Below are positions 16,941 through 23,552 of a DNA stretch of 64,000 nucleotides, in pieces (within the stretch, counting starts at the first letter, position 1; every line of letters begins with the position of its first letter). The stretch spans positions 2,852,001 to 2,916,000 of the forward strand of contig JBAOHZ010000009.1 of NCBI GenBank assembly GCA_037045225.1. The letters are read 5' to 3'. Both the position numbers and the translations under genes were made by a program. The notes beneath the pieces are model-generated. The model did not search any database. It was given only the letters and a program-made list of their open reading frames with translations, and had not been told where the DNA came from. Origin of the DNA: Nitrospira sp. GTDB taxonomy: Bacteria > Nitrospirota > Nitrospiria > Nitrospirales > Nitrospiraceae.

Positions 16941-16969
16941 ATCGTACCGACCCGCCAGGGCGAAGTCAA
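16941..16969 (-). promoter_or_regulatory. sigma-70 promoter of the thiC operon
   Basis: Minus-strand TTGACT, a 17-bp spacer and TACGAT. The -10 box lies 14 bp upstream of the first riboswitch bases, so transcription would begin just before the aptamer. Confidence 0.7.
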
Positions 16970-17333
16970 TCTTCCAGAAGGCCTAGCCTGTATTATTCAC
17001 GAGCGCTGCTGTCGCCATCGCGGATTCGCAGCTGCGACCAGGACGCGTGTATCGCATCAGATACCGCCCTCGTATCGTATCGGATACGAGGACACCCGTT
17101 GGCAGGCCTCACGAGTCCCGTGAAGTCTGCGTCGTGTGTGCCTGCTCAGCGTCACCCTGCTGAGAGCGGCAAGACATTTCGCTGTCTTCTAAATGCCCGT
17201 ATTTCTCTCACTTTTCCCGTTCGGACAACCACGTCACTCGGTACACCGTTTGCTCCTATTCATCAGCAGCGAAACGCAGGGGATGTCTCCCCTAGGCAAT
17301 GTCGATCGTTCCACGGTTTGAACGAGGTGGCTC
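16970..17333. other. intergenic region between thiC promoter and metzincin locus
   Basis: About 360 bp with no supported gene; frames through it lack ribosome binding sites and family features. Its notable content is a pair of palindromic sites at 17050-17088 and a GAGGTGG ribosome binding site near 17324-17330 for the next gene. Confidence 0.5.
17050..17088. promoter_or_regulatory. paired operator-like palindromes GTATC-N6-GATAC
   Basis: GTATCGCATCAGATAC (17050-17065) and GTATCGTATCGGATAC (17073-17088) share 14 of 16 bases. Each is a GTATC/GATAC inverted repeat with a 6-bp centre. Their starts are 23 bp apart, about two helical turns. This is the layout of a dimeric repressor or activator bound twice. 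They lie about 80 bp upstream of the thiC promoter and about 250 bp upstream of the gene at 17334; which gene they control is unknown. Confidence 0.55.
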
Positions 17334-17633
17334 GTGTTGCTGCACATCGCGTTGCAGGAAGGTTTTCATCACGACGATGTGCGTGTGCTGGTGGATGCTC
17401 GAGAGGCGTTGGTCAGCGCCGACCTCACGACGCGGCGACAGACGGGATATGCGGCTGCTGTGGAAGTCGACGTCACTCATACCCCGGTCGTGGTCGTGGT
17501 CGTGCTGGGCAAGAGGGGGGTAGCCCAAACGACATCGGTTCCGGTGGATCGTCCGACCTATCTCGGTGTGTCACTCACAACGGAAGGGACTCTCGCCTGG
17601 AAAACTTCGTACGAACCCTTCGGGTACCTGTGA
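17334..17633 (+). CDS. small protein of unknown function upstream of metzincin gene
   Basis: A 99-residue product starting at GTG 17334, with GAGGTGG a few bases upstream. I do not recognise it. It has an N-terminal helix (LHIALQEGF), an acidic middle, a strongly hydrophobic strand (TPVVVVVVLG) and a polar tail ending YEPFGYL. There is no signal peptide. It ends 63 bp before the metzincin-like gene on the same strand and could be its partner or inhibitor, but that is only positional inference. Confidence 0.5.
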   Translation: MLLHIALQEGFHHDDVRVLVDAREALVSADLTTRRQTGYAAAVEVDVTHTPVVVVVVLGKRGVAQTTSVPVDRPTYLGVSLTTEGTLAWKTSYEPFGYL

Positions 17634-17696
17634 CGAGGTGTGCCGAATCAGCGGTTACGCATGACGGTCGCGACCTATCACAACAGGAGGCGCAAC

Positions 17697-19949
17697 ATGG
17701 AAGAGCAAGACCACATGGATCAGGAGTATCTTGCCGAAGCCGCCGAACGAGTCCGTCCGGGAGTAGAGCCTCTCATCCCCATCCTGCCCTGGCCGCTTCG
17801 TGTTCGTGTGAGCGGTTTGTATGCCGTTTCCCGGATCGTCACGTCTCCCGTCCCGGTGCCGGGCCCCTTGCCGACTCAGCCCATTCCCCTGCCTCAACCA
17901 TTGCCGGGTGCGGCGACACCAGCAGCCGGTCCGGGGCAAATTGAAGAACTCCTTCCCTGGAGTTTTCTTCGTGAAGAGCTGCGTCTCGATGTCGACGGGC
18001 GTTATCCGCAAATGATGGCCAGCGGAACGCTCTATGGCATTGTCGCCACACGTGTGCATTGGATTGCCCGTCTCACCGCATCCGGGCCGAACGCCTGGAC
18101 CGGCTCGATCTGGTTCAAGGATGGCGCTGTCGCCAGTTTTCCCTACACCACCGTCGAGATCACGACGACGGCGTCCTTTCTTTCCAGCCAGCGCAAAGCC
18201 GTGGTGCGACTCTCAGGAGGAGGCACATCCGTTCGTACGAGAACGTTGGCGTTCAAATCATCGTATTTCAGGCAGGTGGAATTCGAGTTCGATTGCGCCA
18301 CCGGCGTCACCGCAACCACGCGCATCGGTACCCATGCCCACCCGAATCGTCCAGCCACGTTGCCGAACGAGACGCTCAGCATTGAAGACGTGTATCGAAG
18401 GGCCGGGTTCGATGTGCGGAAGTCCGGCAGCGATAGCATCGTTCCCATCGGCGATGCGGGCCCGAATGCGCGGTGGAGCGACAATGAGATGCATGATGCG
18501 ATGCAAGTGTACTGGTCGCGATTTGCGGGCAAGGCGCAGTGGTCGCTGTGGGTGTTGTTTGCCAGGCTGCACGAGCAAGGCACGAGTCTGGGCGGCATCA
18601 TGTTCGACGATATCGGGTCGAACCATCGCCAGGGGACGGCGATTTTCAACGAGTCGTTCATTGCGACAGCCCCGACCGGCGATGCCAAACCGGCGGCGTG
18701 GGTCGAGCGGATGCGGTTCTGGACGGCGTGCCATGAAATGGGACATGCGTTCAACCTGGCGCACTCGTGGCAGAAGCAACACCCGCCGGACTGGGGGACT
18801 CCATGGATCCCGTTGGCGAACGAGCCGGAAGCCCGCAGTTTCATGAATTATCCATACAACGTGTCCGGCGGACAGACCGCGTTTTTTGCCGACTTTGCCT
18901 TTCGGTTCAGTGACAACGAGTTGGTCTTCATGCGCCATGCGCCGGAGCGGTTTGTGCAGATGGGGAATGCCGACTGGTTCGATCACCATGGATTCGAGCA
19001 GGCGAACGTGTCACCGGAGCCCGCGTTGAAGCTCAACCTTCGAGTCGATCGGGCACAAGCCACCTACCAATTCCTCGAACCGGTCGTGCTTGAGCTCAAG
19101 CTCACCAATATCGGTTCGCGCCCGCTGGTGCTGGAAAAGGAGTTGTTGTCCATGACGGATCATATGACCGTCATCGTCAAGAAGCGGGGCAAGGCGGCTC
19201 GGCAGTACATGCCGTTTGCGCGTTATTGCCACGATCTGCAGGCTCAGGTGGTGATGCCCGGGGAATTTGTGACCGATTCGCTCTTCGTCTCGGTCGGGCG
19301 GAACGGGTGGGATATTGCCGAGCCGGGATACTACACGATCCAGATCGCCCTCCATATGGAGACGGAAGATATTGTCTCTGAAGCCCTGACCCTCCGTGTC
19401 GCTCCTCCACGGGGCTACGACGAAGAGTTTATTGCGCAGGACTTCTTCTCTGACGACGTGGGTCGTATCCTCAATTTCGATGGGAGCGCCATACTCCGTC
19501 AAGGGAACGAGACGCTCCGGGAGGTGAGTGACCGGTTCAGCGATCGTGCGGTGGCTTTTCATGCGCGTGTGGCGTTGGCTGCGCCGCTGGCGAAGGACTA
19601 TAAGGTGCTCGACATGGGGGATCGGATGGGGGAGGTGGCGTCCGCAAAGGAGGCCGGTGGTCGTCTCCGTCACACCGCCCCTCGAATCGAGGAGGCACGG
19701 CAGCTCTATACGAGCGCTCTTCTTGATAAAAAGGAGCAGGCCATCGCGACCCTAGGGCGGACCGACTATGAATACTATCTCGGACGATTCAAGGAATCGT
19801 TGATGGAGCATGGGGCGGTGCTGAAAAAAGAGCCTCGGGATGCCAAACGAGAGTCCAAGCGGGAGAAGAATCATGACATCGAGCATACGATGAGGGTGAT
19901 CAAAGAGGCCCTCTCCGATCTCAAGGAGCATGAGCCAGCATCCCGCTAG
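17697..19949 (+). CDS. metzincin-like zinc metalloprotease domain protein
   Basis: A 750-residue protein. ATG 17697 is preceded by AGGAGG with 6-bp spacing. The zinc site HEMGHAFNLAH (His346, Glu347, His350, His356) follows the metzincin pattern HExxHxxG/NxxH. A Met-turn candidate, FMNYP with Met383, comes 27 residues later. Upstream are a Pro-rich linker (about 60-85) and beta-rich domains; downstream (about 440-580) is an Ig-like or C2-like beta domain, then a Lys/Glu-rich helical tail. No signal peptide is visible, which is unusual for a metzincin. Peptidase activity is predicted from intact residues; substrate and location are unknown. Confidence 0.75.
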   Translation: MEEQDHMDQEYLAEAAERVRPGVEPLIPILPWPLRVRVSGLYAVSRIVTSPVPVPGPLPTQPIPLPQPLPGAATPAAGPGQIEELLPWSFLREELRLDVDGRYPQMMASGTLYGIVATRVHWIARLTASGPNAWTGSIWFKDGAVASFPYTTVEITTTASFLSSQRKAVVRLSGGGTSVRTRTLAFKSSYFRQVEFEFDCATGVTATTRIGTHAHPNRPATLPNETLSIEDVYRRAGFDVRKSGSDSIVPIGDAGPNARWSDNEMHDAMQVYWSRFAGKAQWSLWVLFARLHEQGTSLGGIMFDDIGSNHRQGTAIFNESFIATAPTGDAKPAAWVERMRFWTACHEMGHAFNLAHSWQKQHPPDWGTPWIPLANEPEARSFMNYPYNVSGGQTAFFADFAFRFSDNELVFMRHAPERFVQMGNADWFDHHGFEQANVSPEPALKLNLRVDRAQATYQFLEPVVLELKLTNIGSRPLVLEKELLSMTDHMTVIVKKRGKAARQYMPFARYCHDLQAQVVMPGEFVTDSLFVSVGRNGWDIAEPGYYTIQIALHMETEDIVSEALTLRVAPPRGYDEEFIAQDFFSDDVGRILNFDGSAILRQGNETLREVSDRFSDRAVAFHARVALAAPLAKDYKVLDMGDRMGEVASAKEAGGRLRHTAPRIEEARQLYTSALLDKKEQAIATLGRTDYEYYLGRFKESLMEHGAVLKKEPRDAKRESKREKNHDIEHTMRVIKEALSDLKEHEPASR

Positions 19950-20025
19950 GTTAACATGGCGGGGTGTGAGAGGGCCGGTGGCTTTACACCGCCGGCCCTC
20001 TTCTCTGTTCCGATGGAGGGCGTGG

Positions 20026-20307
20026 CTAGAGGATCCCTCGCTCAATTTCGTGTAGATACAGAAACTCCGGCGCCTTCACGCCGGCGGCTCGCCTCAATTC
20101 GACCAACTCCGGCGACTCGAAGAATCGCCGGGCGTTTTCTAACGAAGACCAGGCCGAGAAGTGGACGATGCGGTTGGCATCCTCATCGTACCGCAGGAGA
20201 TGGTAACTGATTTCCCCGGCACGTTTCCTGAGATCCGCCGCGTCGTCGAAGACGGCTTTCCAGGCTGGGTAGGCATCGACGTCGTGAATGATCAATACGT
20301 GGGGCAT
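20026..20307 (-). CDS. ABM-like small monooxygenase-fold protein
   Basis: A protein of about 93 residues resembling dimeric alpha-beta-barrel domains of the antibiotic biosynthesis monooxygenase type. The pattern is HVLIIHDVDAYPAWKAVFDD, a central YHLLRYDEDANRIVHFSAW, then SLENARRFFESPEL. The start ATG 20307 is preceded by AGGAG. Such proteins are diverse and often of unknown substrate. It stands alone, convergent with the metzincin gene. Confidence 0.7.
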   Translation of the reverse strand: MPHVLIIHDVDAYPAWKAVFDDAADLRKRAGEISYHLLRYDEDANRIVHFSAWSSLENARRFFESPELVELRRAAGVKAPEFLYLHEIERGIL

Positions 20308-20429
20308 GTGCACTCCTGAATAATGCGGGCTAGTCGCCCTTCTACTTGGCGAGAAGCGCGTTCATCGTCAAGCGGAAGCGGAGTCAACCGAAGGGAGTGA
20401 GAGTGGCGCAGGCACAAAGCCATTCGCTC

Positions 20430-20750
20430 TTAGCTGGCTTTGGCCGTCACGCGCAATTTGACGTGAGTCTTCTTCTGGAGCGCGCTTAAGATACTGAAGA
20501 AGTTGTCTGTACTTGGATTCCCGCGCGGGGCCAACATCCGATGCAGGCTTTTGCTCGGCTTCTTGAGGGTCAGGGCTAACTCTTCAAACCCGATGGTGGC
20601 ATTAACCAGATCACGGAGGATGGCTTTGCCCACAGTGGTATCGCCGGCGAAATAGGCATTCATCGCCTCGGTAAACAGCGCCTCACGAAAGCGCGGATCA
20701 CGCTCCACGCGGGCCGTGACCGTGTCTTTGAACTGTCGTGTGAGTGGCAT
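20430..20750 (-). CDS. HigA-like addiction-module antitoxin
   Basis: A 106-residue protein with a C-terminal XRE-like HTH (FEELALTLKKPSKSLHRMLAPRGNPSTDNFFSIL). It matches the putative addiction-module antidote family, including the R-M-L-x4-GNPST motif. It would bind the partner toxin and repress the operon. It starts 18 bp after the toxin stop, giving the toxin-first order of HigBA modules. Confidence 0.85.
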   Translation of the reverse strand: MPLTRQFKDTVTARVERDPRFREALFTEAMNAYFAGDTTVGKAILRDLVNATIGFEELALTLKKPSKSLHRMLAPRGNPSTDNFFSILSALQKKTHVKLRVTAKAS

Positions 20751-20768
20751 AGGTTTCTCCGTTCCCTG

Positions 20769-20966
20769 TTACGTTTTCTTGGTATCCTTACGACGACGGT
20801 AATTTGCCCAGCGCTCTCTAGCCGTCTCGATCGCTTGTTGCTGGCGTTGCTTTGTGCTGCCGCCTAGTAGGATGACAAGACGGTCTCCGTCCTTACCGAA
20901 ATAGACACGATATCCCGGCCCAACATCGATCTTCCGCTCAAAGACTCCAGCCCCAACCCCCTTCAC
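20769..20966 (-). CDS. RelE/HigB-like toxin, start codon unresolved
   Basis: The frame ends in the classic addiction-module killer core: VKGVGAGVFERKIDVGPGYRVYFGKDG, then VILLGGSTKQRQQQAI and a basic tail. The first normal start, GTG 20966, gives only 65 residues and omits the N-terminal half. The same frame stays open upstream to about 21123 and encodes family-like sequence (IRILEYLDLKSRSPFATWFEGLP, continuing to AAGNWSN). No ATG, GTG or TTG occurs in that stretch. Either translation begins at a rare codon (ATA or ATC near 21097-21091) or the start has been lost and the toxin is damaged. A 13-bp palindrome lies directly upstream. Confidence 0.7.
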   Translation of the reverse strand: MKGVGAGVFERKIDVGPGYRVYFGKDGDRLVILLGGSTKQRQQQAIETARERWANYRRRKDTKKT

Positions 20967-21105
20967 GTTCGACCAGTTTCCAGCAGCTAGCTGATAGAGC
21001 GCTGCGGCAACTTTTGCTGAAGCGACAGCAGGGAGGCCTTCGAACCATGTGGCAAAAGGCGACCTAGATTTGAGGTCAAGATATTCGAGGATGCGTATCT
21101 CTGAC

Positions 21106-21137
21106 GCAGAATAGTAACTCGAATGTTACTATTCTGC
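21106..21137. promoter_or_regulatory. 13-bp perfect inverted repeat upstream of toxin-antitoxin pair
   Basis: GCAGAATAGTAAC and GTTACTATTCTGC are perfect complements around a 6-bp centre. The element covers a possible minus-strand -10 (AATAGT) 16 bp after TTGATT, so it may be the autoregulatory operator of the toxin-antitoxin operon. It has no T-run and is less likely a terminator. Confidence 0.55.
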
Positions 21138-21318
21138 GGGAGGGCATGCAATCAAATTATCGTGAGGGGAGGAGCGGTTTGGTCAGGCTGTTATTGTGGT
21201 GTAGGTAGAGGTGCACTGCTGGTCGGGCAGACCGACTCGTCGCCGTGAGTCAGGCTGAAGATGCCACCAGCGCTAGCGTGGAGGCTTCCCGTCCGTTTCG
21301 CGGCGATTGTTTCTTTGG

Positions 21319-21648
21319 CTAGGTTTTGTGTTTGAGCAAGTCTGAGAGATGGGCGAAGGGCGTGAAGGTCGAAGGTTGGTCTTGCTTCCGGCGAGGCGGC
21401 GATTCTTCCGACTCGCCAGCGGCTTGGTATCGCTGGTGCTCATTGTCGTGACAGTAGAGACAGAGCAACTCCCAGTTGCTCCCATCGGGCGGATTGTTGG
21501 CATGGTTATGGTCCTTGTGGTGGACCGTGAGCTGGCTCAGTTTCTTCCCGTCGAATTCACGCCCGCAGTGCGCACAGATCCACGGAAATAATTTGAGCGC
21601 ACGTTCTCGCAGATCGTGGTCGCGCTGAGACTGGTTGCTCCGTGTCAT
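21319..21648 (-). CDS. HNH nuclease, YajD-like
   Basis: A 109-residue protein with the YajD-type HNH fold: ICAHCGREF (first zinc pair), LTVHHKDHNHANNPPDGSNWELLC (HH, Asn and the metal site), and LCLYCHDNEH (second zinc pair and final His). All catalytic residues appear intact. ATG 21648 is chosen because AGGAGG lies just upstream; longer in-frame versions lack family similarity. It is probably a DNA endonuclease of unknown target. The C-terminal ~30 residues are Pro/Gln-rich. It lies near the toxin-antitoxin pair, a small accessory patch. Confidence 0.85.
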   Translation of the reverse strand: MTRSNQSQRDHDLRERALKLFPWICAHCGREFDGKKLSQLTVHHKDHNHANNPPDGSNWELLCLYCHDNEHQRYQAAGESEESPPRRKQDQPSTFTPFAHLSDLLKHKT

Positions 21649-22152
21649 GTAAGCCTCCTGAAGGGAAGGCGACTCGTTACAGCGATATTTTACCGCAAGT
21701 CTGAAAAGAACGCTTGCCATGACTGGGTCCTTGTTGGGCAACCTGGATACGAGTGTTGATGCGGCCACCGAAACGGATTGGGAGCAGGAAGTCGCACGCC
21801 GCTTCAAGGACCTCGAGTCGTCTCACCCTCACCTCGTTTCCTGGAGTGACGTCCGCCGAAGGATCCTCGGCCCTTGATGCCGGGGATATCGGTTGTTTTT
21901 TGTCCCGCCGCTGTTGCGCCGGTTGCCGGCGAGGCTTAGTCTGGTGCTCATGCAAGGGTCTTTGCGGACCAATCGCTTGCCTAGCACTGCCGTTGTTCCC
22001 TCATCCCCGGTCCCTTCGCCCCATCTTCCTAACCCTTTCTAGGCCCTCTTCTCATGGCTGGTTTCATTGATTGTGCGGGAAGGGGTGTCGTAGAATCAGA
22101 CAGTGTAAGTTCCCTCGTGGTATAGTTTTTTCTATCAACCGAAAGGCTGCAG
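21649..22152. other. intergenic region upstream of nadA
   Basis: About 500 bp without a supported gene; the frames that cross it have no ribosome binding sites or recognisable families. It contains the nadA promoter candidate at 22067-22096. A small palindrome (TATAG-TTTTTT-CTATC) lies near 22117-22136, just before the nadA start, and could be a regulatory site. Confidence 0.5.
22067..22096 (+). promoter_or_regulatory. sigma-70 promoter candidate for nadA
   Basis: TTGATT, an 18-bp spacer and TAGAAT lie about 57 bp before the nadA start codon. Confidence 0.5.
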
Positions 22153-23256
22153 GTGAAAACGGTCGCCACGCTTCCTCGTCCCATTACCGACTATCAAGCC
22201 TTGTCTGCCGAAGAACTCTTCGAACGGACCCGCGCGGCCAAACGGACGCTGGGCGACCGGGTGATGATCCTCGGCCATAATTATCAACGCGATGAAGTCA
22301 TTCAGCATGCCGATTTCCGGGGCGACTCTCTGATCCTTGCGCAAGTGGCCGAGCAGCGTTCCGACCGCCCCTATGTCGTGTTTTGTGGCGTGCACTTCAT
22401 GGCGGAAACCGCCGACGTGTTGAGCCGTTCCAGTCAAACGGTCATTCTCCCCGACATGGCGGCGGGCTGTTCCATGGCTGACATGGCGGCGATCGAGCAG
22501 GTCGAGCAGTGCTGGGATGCGCTCGGGCGCGTGTTGCCGGTCGAAGAGACGGTCATGCCGGCGGTCTATGTGAATTCCGCAGCCATTCTGAAAGCCTTCT
22601 GCGGCGAACATGGCGGGCTCACCTGCACCTCGTCCAACGCGCGGAAGGTCATCGAATGGAGCTGGGCGAGGCGCGAGAAGATCCTGTTTTTCCCCGATGA
22701 ACACTTGGGCCGCAACACGGCCAATAAGATGGGTATTCCCCGCGAGCAGATGATCGTCTGGGATCCCTACATGCCTCGCGGCGGTAACTCTGTAGAGGCG
22801 ATTCAGCGAGCCAAGTTAATCCTCTGGAAGGGCCATTGCAGCGTGCATCAGATGTTCCAGCCTTCCCACGTGGACTATTTCCGCAAGCAGTACCCGGACG
22901 CCAAGGTGATTGTGCATCCCGAATGCCATGAGGATGTGGTGAACAAGGCCGACCTGGTCGGCTCGACGGAGTTCATCATCCGCACCATTACGGCAGCGCC
23001 GGCGGGCACCACCTGGGCGGTCGGAACAGAATTGAATTTGGTCAATCGCTTGAAGCATGAGCAGACCGACAAGAAGGTGTTTTTCCTCTCCTCGACGGTC
23101 TGCCAATGCGCCACCATGTACCGGATCGATGCCCCGCATCTCTGCTGGGCGTTGGAAAACCTGGCCGACGGCCATGTCGTGAACCGGATCGTGGTTCCGG
23201 ATGACGAAAAGCAGTTGGCGAAGGTGGCCCTGGACCGCATGATGGCCCTCAGTTGA
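22153..23256 (+). CDS. nadA: quinolinate synthase NadA
   Basis: A 367-residue [4Fe-4S] enzyme that condenses iminoaspartate with dihydroxyacetone phosphate to quinolinate in NAD synthesis. It shows the family landmarks ILGHNYQRDEV near the N-terminus, CGVHFMAET, NSAAILKAFC, FFPDEHLGRN, WKGHCSVH, HPECHEDV and a C-terminal VCQCATMYRID. The conserved Cys needed for the cluster are present. The start is GTG 22153, preceded by AAAGG. NAD made here would also feed the NAD-consuming Thi4. nadB is not in the window; nadD lies at 44447. Confidence 0.95.
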   Translation: MKTVATLPRPITDYQALSAEELFERTRAAKRTLGDRVMILGHNYQRDEVIQHADFRGDSLILAQVAEQRSDRPYVVFCGVHFMAETADVLSRSSQTVILPDMAAGCSMADMAAIEQVEQCWDALGRVLPVEETVMPAVYVNSAAILKAFCGEHGGLTCTSSNARKVIEWSWARREKILFFPDEHLGRNTANKMGIPREQMIVWDPYMPRGGNSVEAIQRAKLILWKGHCSVHQMFQPSHVDYFRKQYPDAKVIVHPECHEDVVNKADLVGSTEFIIRTITAAPAGTTWAVGTELNLVNRLKHEQTDKKVFFLSSTVCQCATMYRIDAPHLCWALENLADGHVVNRIVVPDDEKQLAKVALDRMMALS

Positions 23257-23420
23257 CAGGCTGTTGAGAAAGGCCGGCTACGTCGTTCGATCCTCTCGCC
23301 CGGCGCGGCTTTTCTCGTTCAGCCTCCTCGACGTACTAGCAGTACGCCTGCGTCAGCCTCACTTGCGAGAAGCCACGGCGGGCTTCGGTCTCGAACGCCT
23401 CGCATCTGCCTTCGATCGCC
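23257..23420. repeat. intergenic repeat, copy 3 (diverged)
   Basis: It begins directly after the nadA stop with GGCTGTTGAGAAAGGCCGGC, the same opening as the copies at 14705 and 62623. It includes a central palindrome GTACT-AGC-AGTAC followed by GCC. The right arm is less regular, so the end is approximate. The rest of the gap to ileS holds no gene; a weak TATAGT box lies near 23497. Confidence 0.5.
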
Positions 23421-23552
23421 TCCGAATAATGAGGATGACTGAGCCCTATAGTCGTAGTCACAACAAACCACTGGTTCCTCTCGCCCCGTTTCGGTATAGT
23501 CCTCTTTTTACGCGCACTTCATGACTCTTTCGTTCCTCAGATAGATCATCCT

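Noticed and set aside
16916..17944. 342-codon plus-strand frame over the riboswitch-metzincin interval
   Set aside because: Ser/Arg/His-rich composition, no ribosome binding site, and it overlaps the better-supported genes at 17334 and 17697.
21753..22070. 105-codon plus-strand frame upstream of nadA
   Set aside because: No ribosome binding site; Arg/Ser/Pro-rich translation without domain features; it ends just before the nadA promoter candidate.
23421..23552. Possible T-box leader before ileS
   Set aside because: No T-box sequence or terminator/antiterminator pair is visible, and the gap is largely filled by an intergenic repeat.
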